From a bacterium (GTDB lineage: Bacteria; Bacillota; Clostridia; Oscillospirales; Acutalibacteraceae), in NCBI GenBank assembly GCA_020625875.1, contig JAHLAX010000048.1, positions 48,393 to 112,392 of the forward strand: 64,000 nt of DNA, read 5' to 3'. A program made the position numbers and the translations under genes. Position 1 is the first letter of the stretch. Every line of letters starts with the position of its first letter. Below are positions 53,618 through 62,102 of this stretch, piece after piece. The notes below the pieces were generated by a model. That model was given only the letters and a program-made list of their open reading frames with translations. It was not told the DNA's origin and did no database searches.

Positions 53618-54927
53618 TGTTATATGATAAGCTGAAAAACTACAATCGTATTCCGTTCCATATGCCTGGTCATAAGCGCAACAAAAAAAAACTGGGAAGC
53701 AAGCTGCCTTATGATTTGGATATTACCGAGGTTGAGGGCTTTGATAATCTTCATTCACCAAATGGAATTATAAAAGAGATTGAAGATAAAGCGAAAGAGG
53801 TTTATGAATCCGAAAATTCCTTTATACTCGTTAACGGCTCAACTGTCGGTATACTAGCGGGCGTCCTAACCGCGGTAAATCGCGGCGATACTGTTCTTAT
53901 GGCTAGAAACTGTCACAAATCAGTATATAACGCTGTGGAGCTTGCGGGAGCTGACGCGGAATATATTGTTCCCGAGGTCGATGAATACGGCATATTTAAA
54001 GCTATAGATGTTTCAGAATTTAAAAGCAAAATACAAAGCGTTAAGCCTAAGCTTATTGTTGTTACTTCGCCGACTTATGAGGGCGTTAATTCTGATATCG
54101 AGGGTATATGCGAGCTGGCTCATAGTTATGATATACCTGTTTTGCTTGACGCGGCTCACGGCGCTCATTATGTCGGCTACGCGAAATATGCCGACATAAC
54201 GGTAATGAGCCTACACAAAACTATGCCAGCGCTTACTCAATGCGCTTTAGCTCACATTAACGGCAGCATAATCAGTCCCGAGGAATTCAGGGTTAAGCTT
54301 TCGATGCTCGAAACCTCCAGCCCGTCTTATGTTCTGATGGCTTCAATAGAGGAATGCCTTAATTACAAGTACGATTATATAAAGCTGAAAGCTAAACGCG
54401 ACAAGCTAATAAAACAGTGTGAAGGTCTTAATGTTCTAAAAATCATTGATTATAAAGAACCTACCAAACTTGTTGTTTTTACAGGCTGCAGCAACATAAG
54501 CGGTGTTGAGCTCGCGTGGATTTTAAGGACTGATTATAATATTGAAGTTGAAATGTCCGACAGATATTATATTGTGCTTCTTTTATCCGCTTGTGATGAT
54601 TTCTCTAACTATAGCTTGCTTTATAAAGCGTTGCTTGCAATTGACGCAACATTACATAAAGCAGAATTTAATCCTCTTAAGCTTATCACCCTGCCTGAAA
54701 AATCTGATAAAACCACAGATAGCTTTGAGTTTGTTGATTTGAATAATTCTGTTGGTAAAGTCTGTGGCGAATACATTTGGGCTTATCCGCCCGGAATACC
54801 ATTGATTACTCCAAACGAAATCATCAGTCAGGAAATTATAGATTATATTAACTCCGCTTTAGAATCGGGAGTTAATATTCAAAGCACATACGGCTTTAAA
54901 GAGAAAAAAATATATTGTCAATCTTGA
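53617..54927 (+). CDS. Orn/Lys/Arg decarboxylase-family PLP enzyme
   Basis: A fold-type I PLP enzyme of 436 residues of the Orn/Lys/Arg decarboxylase class. FHMPGHKRN near residue 14, FILVNGSTVGILA, LLDAAHGAHY and the PLP Lys201 in SLHKTMPALTQ are typical. It lacks the N-terminal wing domain of enterobacterial decarboxylases, as in the YaaO/SpeA-like Firmicute branch. The substrate (arginine, lysine or ornithine) cannot be told. It is translationally coupled to prfC. Confidence 0.87.
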   Translation: MLYDKLKNYNRIPFHMPGHKRNKKKLGSKLPYDLDITEVEGFDNLHSPNGIIKEIEDKAKEVYESENSFILVNGSTVGILAGVLTAVNRGDTVLMARNCHKSVYNAVELAGADAEYIVPEVDEYGIFKAIDVSEFKSKIQSVKPKLIVVTSPTYEGVNSDIEGICELAHSYDIPVLLDAAHGAHYVGYAKYADITVMSLHKTMPALTQCALAHINGSIISPEEFRVKLSMLETSSPSYVLMASIEECLNYKYDYIKLKAKRDKLIKQCEGLNVLKIIDYKEPTKLVVFTGCSNISGVELAWILRTDYNIEVEMSDRYYIVLLLSACDDFSNYSLLYKALLAIDATLHKAEFNPLKLITLPEKSDKTTDSFEFVDLNNSVGKVCGEYIWAYPPGIPLITPNEIISQEIIDYINSALESGVNIQSTYGFKEKKIYCQS

Positions 54928-54935
54928 TACTAACA

Positions 54936-54964
54936 TTGACAATAATCGACCTATGTGATAAAAT
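54936..54964 (+). promoter_or_regulatory. Strong sigma-A promoter of the SCIFF locus
   Basis: TTGACA (54936-54941), 17-bp spacer, TAAAAT (54959-54964), with an extended -10 TG at 54956-54957. Confidence 0.82.
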
Positions 54965-54993
54965 TCTAGTATACTAATAGGAGGTTTTCAGTT

Positions 54994-55146
54994 ATGAAAA
55001 GAATTCAGACTATTGAAACTCGCGACTTAAAGAAGAGCACACAGAGCGGCGGCTGCGGCGAATGCCAGACATCCTGTCAGTCAGCTTGCAAAACTTCATG
55101 CGGCGTTGCCAACCAGCAGTGCGAAAAGTGCTTAGAAGCAGAGTAA
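54994..55146 (+). CDS. scfA: SCIFF ranthipeptide precursor
   Basis: The 50-residue precursor is the substrate of the radical SAM maturase encoded next door. The leader MKRIQTIETRDLKKS is of the conserved SCIFF type, and the core contains CGECQTSCQSACKTSC, ending NQQCEKC. Seven cysteines are present (21, 24, 28, 32, 36, 43, 46) rather than six. At position 37, where characterised SCIFF peptides have the cross-linked Thr, the codon is GGC (Gly). AGGAGG precedes the start. A hairpin terminator lies between it and scfB. The cellular role of SCIFF is unknown. Confidence 0.95.
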   Translation: MKRIQTIETRDLKKSTQSGGCGECQTSCQSACKTSCGVANQQCEKCLEAE

Positions 55147-55160
55147 TATTTAGGATTTAC

Positions 55161-55199
55161 GCCGTTTTTCGCTGACGCGTTAAACGGCTTTTCCTTTTT
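55161..55199 (+). terminator. Terminator/attenuator between scfA and scfB
   Basis: GCCGTTT (55161-55167) pairs with AAACGGC (55182-55188), followed by TTTTCCTTTTT. Partial read-through would yield more peptide than maturase mRNA. Confidence 0.72.
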
Positions 55200-55212
55200 A
55201 GGAGTTTTATAA

Positions 55213-56580
55213 ATGATACATCAATTTAAACTTAACGGATACAATATTGTACTTGACGTGTTCAGCGGCTCGGTTCACGCTGTTGACGAGGTAGCTTTCG
55301 ACATTATATCAATGTACGAAAGCTATACGCCAGATGAAATAACCGACTACATTACATCAAAATATGTTGACGTTAGCAAGGCGGAGGTCGCTGAATGTAT
55401 TGAGGATATAGAAGCGCTCAAAGAGAGTGGAAAGCTTTTTACTGAGGACGAATACGCTGACCTAGCTTTTGACTTCAAAAAGAAGAATACAGTAATCAAA
55501 GCTTTGTGCCTGCATATCGCTCATACCTGCAATCTCAACTGCGAATACTGCTTCGCGAGCCAAGGTAAGTACCACGGTGAAAGAGCGCTAATGAGCTTTG
55601 AGGTGGGCAAGAGAGCTATTGATTTTCTTGTTGAAAACAGCGGCAGCCGTAAAAATCTTGAGGTTGACTTTTTTGGCGGTGAACCGCTGATGAACTTTGA
55701 GGTTGTAAAGCAGATTGTAGCGTATGCTCGTTCAATTGAAAAAGAGAATAATAAAAACTTTCGCTTCACATTAACTACAAACGGCGTACTGGTTGACGAT
55801 GACGTTATTGACTTCGCTAACAAGGAATGTCACAACGTTGTATTGAGTCTTGATGGTCGAAAGGAGATTCATGACAACCTTCGCAAAACCATTAACGGCA
55901 GCGGAAGCTATGATATTATTGTCCCGAAGTTTCAGCATTTTGTCGAGCGCAGAGGCAACAAGGGTTACTACGTTCGCGGAACATTTACCCATAACAATGT
56001 GGATTTTACAAATGATATTTTTCATATGGCTGATTTGGGATTTACCGAACTCTCTATGGAGCCTGTTGTATGTTCGCCCGATGACCCGTACGCTCTTACA
56101 TACGATGACTTGCCGAAGCTGTATGAACAGTATGAGATTCTCGCTAAGGATATGCTCAGGCGAGAGAAAGAGGGCAAACCCATAACCTTCTATCACTATA
56201 TGATCGACCTTACAGGCGGTCCCTGTATCTATAAAAGGATTTCCGGCTGCGGCTCGGGTACCGAATATATGGCTGTTACCCCTTGGGGCGATTTGTACCC
56301 CTGTCACCAGTTTGTAGGTGATGAAAAATATCTAATGGGTGATATATGGAAAGGTGTCACAAACAAAGAAAAGCAGGACGAGTTTAAGCTTTGCAACGCC
56401 TACGCCCGTCCCGAGTGCAAGGAATGCTGGGCTAAACTTTTCTGCAGCGGCGGCTGCGCGGCTAACGCTTATCACGCCACAGGCTCAATAACAGGTATTT
56501 ATGAATACGGCTGCAAGCTTTTCAAAAAACGTATGGAATGCGCGATAATGATGCAGGTAGCGAAATCAATAAAACAATAA
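55213..56580 (+). CDS. scfB: SCIFF radical SAM/SPASM maturase
   Basis: The enzyme forms thioether cross-links in SCIFF. The 455 residues comprise an N-terminal peptide-recognition region (about 1-90), the radical SAM domain with Cys106, Cys110 and Cys113 in CNLNCEYC followed by FFGGEPL, and a C-terminal SPASM domain binding two auxiliary clusters (CGSGTEYM, PCHQF, CKECWAKLFCSGGC and a last Cys near 430). All cluster motifs look intact, so the enzyme should be active even though the substrate differs at Gly37. It is downstream of the precursor and shares its promoter through a leaky terminator. Confidence 0.95.
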   Translation: MIHQFKLNGYNIVLDVFSGSVHAVDEVAFDIISMYESYTPDEITDYITSKYVDVSKAEVAECIEDIEALKESGKLFTEDEYADLAFDFKKKNTVIKALCLHIAHTCNLNCEYCFASQGKYHGERALMSFEVGKRAIDFLVENSGSRKNLEVDFFGGEPLMNFEVVKQIVAYARSIEKENNKNFRFTLTTNGVLVDDDVIDFANKECHNVVLSLDGRKEIHDNLRKTINGSGSYDIIVPKFQHFVERRGNKGYYVRGTFTHNNVDFTNDIFHMADLGFTELSMEPVVCSPDDPYALTYDDLPKLYEQYEILAKDMLRREKEGKPITFYHYMIDLTGGPCIYKRISGCGSGTEYMAVTPWGDLYPCHQFVGDEKYLMGDIWKGVTNKEKQDEFKLCNAYARPECKECWAKLFCSGGCAANAYHATGSITGIYEYGCKLFKKRMECAIMMQVAKSIKQ

Positions 56581-56611
56581 TATAGGACTTGCAAAAACTC
56601 AATAGCTCTCT

Positions 56612-56630
56612 CATATGATTAATTATCATA
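56612..56630 (+). promoter_or_regulatory. Possible mother-cell promoter -10/operator before sigK
   Basis: CATATGAT (56612-56619) resembles the sigma-E -10 box (CATACANT), but no matching -35 box is seen 14-15 bases upstream. It overlaps an inverted repeat with TATGAT and ATCATA arms (56614-56630). In Bacillus sigK needs the activator SpoIIID, which can replace a good -35. Tentative. Confidence 0.3.
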
Positions 56631-56645
56631 AAGGAGCGGGTTATT

Positions 56646-57341
56646 ATGTTTCAACTTATAAGTTTTTTAGGCCATTATGTTTGTTTTTTTCTTCTTCATA
56701 TTTGCGGCAATGGTTCGTTTCCGAAGCCTCTGTCATCTAAGGAAGAAAAAGATTGTCTTTTAAAAGCAAAAAACGGTGATATTGAAGCCCGCAATAAGCT
56801 TGTGGAGCACAATCTACGGCTTGTCGCGCACATTATTAAAAAGTATTATTCATCGGGCAACGACCAGGATGACCTCGTTTCAATAGGTACAATCGGTCTG
56901 ATTAAGGCTATAAACACATTTGATATTAACAAGAATATCAAGTTGTCAAGCTACGCCTCACGATGTATCGAAAATGAGATACTTATGTATTTTCGCAATC
57001 TTAAAAAAACGTCTCAGGATATATCGTTGAATGATACGATTGATACGGATAAGGACGGCAACTCTCTGAGCTTGTTTGATATACTCTCAACCGAGGATAA
57101 TATAATTGACGATATTAACAAAAAGCTTAATCTCAGGAAGATTTATGATTATATTGATTCAGAGCTTGACGAAAGAGAAAAGCAGGTTATTTATTTAAGA
57201 TACGGACTGAGCGGACAAAAGCCCGTTACTCAACGCGAGGTTGCAAAAGTTCTGGGCGTCAGCCGCTCATATATCAGCAGGATTGAAACCAAAGCGCTCA
57301 AAACCTTAAGGCGCAAATACGAAAGAAGCAGTAATTTATAA
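56646..57341 (+). CDS. sigK: Pro-sigma-K, mother-cell sporulation sigma factor
   Basis: Sigma-K directs late mother-cell transcription. The 231 residues start with a hydrophobic pro-sequence of about 18-20 residues (FLGHYVCFFLLHI), then FPKPLSSKEE, matching the FPQPLSS of Bacillus pro-sigma-K; conserved regions 2 (VEHNLRLVAHIIKKY, DLVSIGTIGLIKAI) and 4 (TQREVAKVLGVSRSYISRIETKAL) follow. The gene is continuous, with no skin-type element. The pro-sequence implies processing by a SpoIVFB protease, a candidate for which is at 33.4 kb. GGAGCGGG precedes the start. Confidence 0.93.
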   Translation: MFQLISFLGHYVCFFLLHICGNGSFPKPLSSKEEKDCLLKAKNGDIEARNKLVEHNLRLVAHIIKKYYSSGNDQDDLVSIGTIGLIKAINTFDINKNIKLSSYASRCIENEILMYFRNLKKTSQDISLNDTIDTDKDGNSLSLFDILSTEDNIIDDINKKLNLRKIYDYIDSELDEREKQVIYLRYGLSGQKPVTQREVAKVLGVSRSYISRIETKALKTLRRKYERSSNL

Positions 57342-57896
57342 ATGATAAGGGAAGTTAAATACAAAGATAATTTAATACAATATAATCTGACACGAAAAAG
57401 AGTTAAGAACATTAATCTTAGGATTAAACCCGATTTGACTGTTGAGGTCTCGGCTAATTCAAGAGTATCTTTAAAATATCTTGATGATTTTGTCATAAAA
57501 AAAGCCGATTTTATTCTGCGAGTTCAAAACGAGTTTTTATCTCAAAAAAGTATTGAGCGCGAGCCAAAAATGTCAGTAGAAGAATTAAGACAGTATGTTC
57601 TAAATAAATCAAACGAAACTTATGAACAATATATAACAATATACAATATCGATAAACCTTTAATAAAATTCAGAAAAATGAAGTCAAGGTGGGGGAGTTG
57701 TAACTTTGTTAAATTTACAATTACGCTCAACACCAACCTTATTTATTGCGATAAGGAACAAATTGATTATGTAATTATTCACGAGTTTTCTCACCTGATT
57801 GTACATAACCACAGCAAAGATTTTTATTCGGTAGTCCAAAAGTTTTTCCCCGATTATAAAAGAATAAAAAAGGAAATGGCAGGAATTATTATATGA
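57342..57896 (+). CDS. YgjP/DUF45-type metallopeptidase
   Basis: A protein of 184 residues of the YgjP-like M48-clan family. The zinc motif HEFSH (His147, Glu148, His151) is followed by the third ligand His157 in HNHSKDF, and the family hallmark SRWGSC is at 115-120. The substrate is unknown. It starts at the base after the sigK stop and overlaps the exonuclease gene by four bases, so sigK, this gene and exoA may form one transcript. Confidence 0.85.
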   Translation: MIREVKYKDNLIQYNLTRKRVKNINLRIKPDLTVEVSANSRVSLKYLDDFVIKKADFILRVQNEFLSQKSIEREPKMSVEELRQYVLNKSNETYEQYITIYNIDKPLIKFRKMKSRWGSCNFVKFTITLNTNLIYCDKEQIDYVIIHEFSHLIVHNHSKDFYSVVQKFFPDYKRIKKEMAGIII

Positions 57897-58645
57897 AATT
57901 AGTATCATGGAATGTTAACGGATTCAGAGCATGTCTCAACAAAGGCTTCGCGGATTTTTTTGATGAGATTAACGCAGATGTTTTTTGCTTGCAGGAGACG
58001 AAGATGCAGCCAGATCAGGCGGATTTTTCTCCCGAAGGATACGATAAATATTTTTTCAGCGCCATAAAAAAGGGCTACTCGGGCACAGCGGTTTATACCA
58101 GAGTAAAACCTCTGAATGTAGTATTCGGAGTTGACGACAAACACGATGACGAGGGCAGGGTTATCACCTGCGAGTTTGAGAGTTTTTATCTCATTTGTTG
58201 TTATTCACCAAACGCTCAGAATGAGCTGAAAAGAATTGACTATCGTATGGAATTCGAGGACGACCTCAGAGCTTATATGACTAAGCTCAGCTTAAAAAAG
58301 CCTGTTATTCTTTGCGGTGATTTGAATGTTGCTCATACCGAAATCGATTTAAAAAATCCAAAGTCAAACCGCGGCAACGCTGGATTCTCAGACGAGGAAC
58401 GCGGTAAATTCACAGAACTTCTTGGTGCGGGCTTTATCGACAGCTGGCGTTATCAACATCCAGAAGTAACAGGCGTTTATTCGTGGTGGTCGTACCGCTT
58501 TAACGCGCGCATGAATAACGCGGGATGGCGTATTGATTACTTTGTAGTGTCTGATGAGATTAAGGACAGAATAATCAATACCGATATTTATACCGATGTT
58601 TTAGGCTCTGACCATTGTCCTGTAGCGCTAGAGATAGATTTGTAA
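57893..58645 (+). CDS. exoA: Exonuclease III/AP endonuclease
   Basis: The enzyme cleaves 5' of abasic sites and trims 3' blocked ends in base excision repair. The 250 residues show SWNVNGFRACLNKGF, the catalytic Glu in LQETKM, CGDLNVAHTEIDL, and the terminal SDHCPVALEI. GAATTATT-type spacing gives no strong ribosome binding site; ATGA overlap with the YgjP gene suggests coupling. Confidence 0.95.
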   Translation: MKLVSWNVNGFRACLNKGFADFFDEINADVFCLQETKMQPDQADFSPEGYDKYFFSAIKKGYSGTAVYTRVKPLNVVFGVDDKHDDEGRVITCEFESFYLICCYSPNAQNELKRIDYRMEFEDDLRAYMTKLSLKKPVILCGDLNVAHTEIDLKNPKSNRGNAGFSDEERGKFTELLGAGFIDSWRYQHPEVTGVYSWWSYRFNARMNNAGWRIDYFVVSDEIKDRIINTDIYTDVLGSDHCPVALEIDL

Positions 58646-58686
58646 TAAAACAGTAATATTCTCATACAATTTATTGGTGAGAATAT
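58643..58686 (+). promoter_or_regulatory. Sigma-E-like promoter and start-codon hairpin of cwlD
   Basis: CATACAAT (58663-58670) matches the sigma-E -10 consensus CATACANT exactly; TAATAAA (58643-58649), 13 bases upstream, matches five of seven -35 positions. ATATTCTCA (58656-58664) can pair with TGAGAATAT (58678-58686), which contains the ribosome binding site and the first two bases of the start codon. If transcription starts at about 58677 the 5' arm is not in the mRNA; only read-through transcripts would form the hairpin. Confidence 0.5.
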
Positions 58687-59395
58687 GAAGAAAGATAAAG
58701 TTACATATCTGCTTGTTTTCTGCTTATTTATCATATATGTTTTGTTGATTATAATCGCGTTTTATAATATTGACTACTTTTCTGAGGTGAACGCTGTTGT
58801 TCCAAAAGATTTAACAGTAGTACTTGACGCGGGCCATGGCGGCGAAGACGGAGGAGCTGTAGCGAATAATGTTGTCGAAAAAGATATTAACCTTTCAATA
58901 ACAAATAAGATTTATGACTTATTTATATGTAACGGGTTTAATGTAATAAGAACACGAAACACTGACATAATGCTCAACAGCGAAGGAAGCTCGCTGAGAG
59001 AGCGCAAAGTCAGCGATATGAAAAACCGACTTAATCTGTTTGACAATAACTCAAATAACGTTATAATCAGTATTCATCAGAACAAGTTTACTCAGGAAAA
59101 ATACAATGGCTCACAGGTTTTTTATTCACCTAACAACCCTAAAAGTAAAAACTTGGCTGAATCGGTAAGAGGTAATATAGTTAACCTTTTGCAGCCTGAC
59201 AATTCAAGAGAATGCAAACAAGCTACTAATAGTATTTATTTGCTTTATAAAACAAAAAATCCCGCTATAATTGTTGAGTGCGGATTTATCTCGAATTATA
59301 TTGAAGCCCAAAAACTAAAGGATGAAAATTATCAGAACAAAATAGCGTTCGCTGTTTTTTCAGGATTTTTAGAATATTATAATAAGTATGATTGA
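58685..59395 (+). CDS. cwlD: CwlD-type N-acetylmuramoyl-L-alanine amidase
   Basis: CwlD starts muramic-lactam formation in the spore cortex. The 236 residues have an N-terminal transmembrane anchor or signal (about 7-28) and an Amidase_3 domain with the zinc ligands His51 (DAGHGG), Glu65 and His131 (SIHQNKF) and the catalytic Glu198 (IVECGF). Its size and lack of binding repeats fit CwlD rather than vegetative amidases. Position near sigK and the sigma-E-like promoter support a sporulation role. Confidence 0.87.
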   Translation: MKKDKVTYLLVFCLFIIYVLLIIIAFYNIDYFSEVNAVVPKDLTVVLDAGHGGEDGGAVANNVVEKDINLSITNKIYDLFICNGFNVIRTRNTDIMLNSEGSSLRERKVSDMKNRLNLFDNNSNNVIISIHQNKFTQEKYNGSQVFYSPNNPKSKNLAESVRGNIVNLLQPDNSRECKQATNSIYLLYKTKNPAIIVECGFISNYIEAQKLKDENYQNKIAFAVFSGFLEYYNKYD

Positions 59396-59404
59396 GGAAG
59401 TATT

Positions 59405-60763
59405 ATGGCTAAAATAAAAAGTGTATTTATCTGCTCAGAGTGCGGCTACGAGAGCCCGAAATGGTTTGGCAAATGCCCTGGCTGCGGCGAATGGAATACA
59501 ATGGAGGAAGAAATCAAAGAAACCGTTAAGGGTTCGACTGCGGCTAAGAGCAGAAGTCTTGTTTATTCAAAGCCAGTGACGGTTGGTGAAATATCCACAG
59601 ATGATGAACAGCGCTTTGACACAGGCTTTAATGAGCTTAATCTTGTACTGGGCGGAGGAATTGTTAAAGGCAGTCTTGTGCTGCTCGGCGGCGACCCCGG
59701 AATCGGTAAATCCACAATACTTATGCAGATATGTAAAAACCTCAGCGAACTCAGTGTGCTTTATGTTTCGGGCGAGGAGAGTAAGCGTCAGCTTAAACTA
59801 AGAGCGGACAGGCTAGGGGTTAATAACAACAATCTGCTTATAATGACCGAAACTGATGTTGAAATTATAACAGAAGAAATCAGAACAACAAAACCCGACC
59901 TGGTAATGATAGACTCCATCCAGACAATGATGATTAAGGAGTTAAGTTCATCGGCGGGCAGTATTACTCAGGTTAGAGAAAGCACAAACCTGATTATGCA
60001 CACCGCTAAAGACTTTGATATTCCTGTTATGGTTGTCGGTCACGTTAACAAAGAAGGTTCAATCGCGGGGCCAAAGGTACTTGAACATATTGTAGATACT
60101 GTTCTGTATTTTGAGGGAGACAAGCAGATGTCGTGCAGAATCCTGAGAGCTGTTAAAAACCGCTTTGGCTCAACCAATGAAATTGGCGTGTTCGAGATGA
60201 CAGATAAGGGTTTGAAAGAAGTAGAGAACCCCTCCCAAATGATGCTCTCAGGCAGACCTAAAGGCGTTTCGGGTACCGTTGTAACTTGTTCGCTCGAAGG
60301 CACACGCCCGATTCTGACAGAGATTCAGGGCTTGGCTACGCAATCGGGCTACGGAAATCCTCGAAGAATGTCAACAGGCTTTGATTATAACAGGCTGTCT
60401 ATGCTTTTAGCTGTACTCGAAAAGCGCGCGGGCTATTATTTTAACAATATGGACGCTTATATTAATATAGTAGGCGGTCTCAGGATAGACGAGCCCGCTG
60501 TGGATCTCGCCATTTGTATGGCGCTTATAAGCAGCTTGAAGGATACACCAGTACTCGAAAACGCTGTAGCGTTCGGCGAGGTCGGTTTAGCGGGGGAAAT
60601 CCGCTCAGTATCTCAGGCACAGCAGAGAGTCAGCGAGGCTGTAAGGCTTGGCTTTAATAAAATTATTCTGCCGTATCATAACGCCAAGAATGTAGACAAT
60701 ATGGGCGCCGAGGTAATAGGCGTTAAGAATTTAAGACAGGCTTTTGAGGCAATCAGTGAATAA
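59405..60763 (+). CDS. radA: RadA, DNA repair/branch-migration ATPase
   Basis: RadA helps process recombination intermediates. The 452 residues contain a zinc finger (Cys10, 13, 24, 27), a RecA-like core with Walker A GGDPGIGKST near residue 95, the RadA-specific KNRFG motif, and a C-terminal Lon-like domain. All expected motifs are present. It begins nine bases after cwlD with GAGGAAG upstream. Confidence 0.96.
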   Translation: MAKIKSVFICSECGYESPKWFGKCPGCGEWNTMEEEIKETVKGSTAAKSRSLVYSKPVTVGEISTDDEQRFDTGFNELNLVLGGGIVKGSLVLLGGDPGIGKSTILMQICKNLSELSVLYVSGEESKRQLKLRADRLGVNNNNLLIMTETDVEIITEEIRTTKPDLVMIDSIQTMMIKELSSSAGSITQVRESTNLIMHTAKDFDIPVMVVGHVNKEGSIAGPKVLEHIVDTVLYFEGDKQMSCRILRAVKNRFGSTNEIGVFEMTDKGLKEVENPSQMMLSGRPKGVSGTVVTCSLEGTRPILTEIQGLATQSGYGNPRRMSTGFDYNRLSMLLAVLEKRAGYYFNNMDAYINIVGGLRIDEPAVDLAICMALISSLKDTPVLENAVAFGEVGLAGEIRSVSQAQQRVSEAVRLGFNKIILPYHNAKNVDNMGAEVIGVKNLRQAFEAISE

Positions 60764-61448
60764 GAGATATATAATTATGTCGGATGAAAAGCCTGACATA
60801 AATAGGAGCATAAGCTGTAGCTATAATATAATACCGACTGATACAATAAATGAGCTGCTGCCGTTTGAAAGACGCCACGCAGATATGCAGTGCCTTAGAA
60901 TTAAAGATACTTTCTTCGTGTTGAAGGAAGCTGTTAATCTTCAGGATAAGCTGCGTTCTTTCGGTTTAAAGGTCATAATAACAGAGGAAAATATCACGGC
61001 AGAATACCCCAAAAACGTGCTTTTAAACGCTGTTTATATGAACGATATGCTCTTTTGTAGAGCGGATTCTGTTGCGAGTGTCGTCAAAGAGTACTGTAAA
61101 AAGAACGGAATAGAGCTAATTAACGTCAATCAGGGCTACACAAAGTGCTCTACCGCTGTATCGAACAGGTGTTTCACAACAGCGGATAAGGGAATTTTTA
61201 AAGCTATGACCGCGAATGGGGTAGAGGGGCTCCTGATAGAAAGCGGCGACATCGAGCTTGACGGAGTTGATTATGGCTTTATAGGCGGATGCACCTTTTT
61301 TGATAACAACACAATATTCTTTACAGGTGATATAAGAAAGCATAAGAGTTATAAAGAGATTAAAAGCTTTTTGTTTGAACGAAAAACAGATATGGTTGCT
61401 TTAACAAACAATTATCTATATGATATAGGCGGGTTTATAGTGATATAA
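60756..61448 (+). CDS. DUF6873 (GME-fold) family protein
   Basis: A protein of 230 residues similar to DUF6873 proteins predicted to adopt a guanidino-group-modifying-enzyme fold: NQGYTKCSTAVSNRCFTTADKGIFKAM, LLIESGDIELDGVDYGFIGGCTFF and FTGDIRKHKSYKEIKSFL. Function is unknown. I choose GTG 60756, which has GAGG six bases upstream and overlaps radA by eight bases; an ATG at 60777 has only a weak site. Radical pair positions typical of arginine deiminases are not obviously complete. A hairpin overlaps its 3' end. Confidence 0.62.
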   Translation: MNKRYIIMSDEKPDINRSISCSYNIIPTDTINELLPFERRHADMQCLRIKDTFFVLKEAVNLQDKLRSFGLKVIITEENITAEYPKNVLLNAVYMNDMLFCRADSVASVVKEYCKKNGIELINVNQGYTKCSTAVSNRCFTTADKGIFKAMTANGVEGLLIESGDIELDGVDYGFIGGCTFFDNNTIFFTGDIRKHKSYKEIKSFLFERKTDMVALTNNYLYDIGGFIVI

Positions 61449-61465
61449 GCCCGTTATATTTTTAT
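61430..61465 (+). terminator. Terminator overlapping the end of the DUF6873 gene
   Basis: CGGGTTTATA (61430-61439) pairs with TATAAGCCCG (61444-61453, one G-U pair) around GTGA, followed by TTATATTTTTATT. Confidence 0.75.
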
Positions 61466-61478
61466 TCTGAAATATTAC

Positions 61479-61505
61479 AGACTGTATAATCGAATTATAC
61501 AAAAT
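61479..61505. repeat. dif-like site (candidate Xer recombination site)
   Basis: AGACTGTATAA (61479-61489), a 5-base centre TCGAA, then TTATACAAAAT (61495-61505). The 11-base arms face inward with TTAT at the centre, as in dif, and TTATACAAAAT matches 8 of 11 bases of the XerD arm TTATGTTAAAT. The centre is one base shorter than the usual six. A lone arm copy, TTATACAAAAT, is at 61539-61549. Confidence 0.35.
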
Positions 61506-62102
61506 ATGTTGAAACAGTGGGGAAAACTCAATTTTGAGTTATACAAAATTTTTGATATTGAGTTTAGAGCTCAAGGCAGGGAATAGCATTATATTTCGAT
61601 AATAGAATATAAAATAAATTTCAGAAATCGACAGGCAGATAAAAAATCTCATCTGCCTATGCTCAATCCCGCATAAATACAAGCTTTCTTATATATAAGC
61701 ACATAGTCACTATATATTATATAAACTTTATAAATGTAAAAATGAATTTGTTTTTAATCTAATATAGAGTTAACGCTATGACAATCTGCCTAAATACTGC
61801 TAAAAAACAAAAAATAAATCCAATGGAAATTTTCTCAACGACTGTTGGGTTGTCAGAAAAATTTCTATTGAATTTTAAAATGAGGTAAATCTTAAAATTT
61901 TAAGCAGAATCGATTTATATAACAGTATGAATCATTTTTTATAAACAAGTTATAAGATTCTTAATACTAAGCCATAGTATAGAGCTTTTGCGCAATCGCA
62001 GCTGTATTTAATTATAATACTAATTTGAATTATATTCTAATTTAGAAATAAAACCGCCTTACCCCTTATTTATATAGATATATCAGATTTTCCTTTCCCC
62101 TG

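Noticed and set aside
56646..57341. skin-type interruption of sigK
   Set aside because: The reading frame is continuous through all sigma regions and no recombinase or repeat is adjacent.
61495..61549. DnaA boxes marking an origin
   Set aside because: TTATACAAA differs from the TTATCCACA box at two positions and none of dnaA, dnaN or rpmH is nearby.
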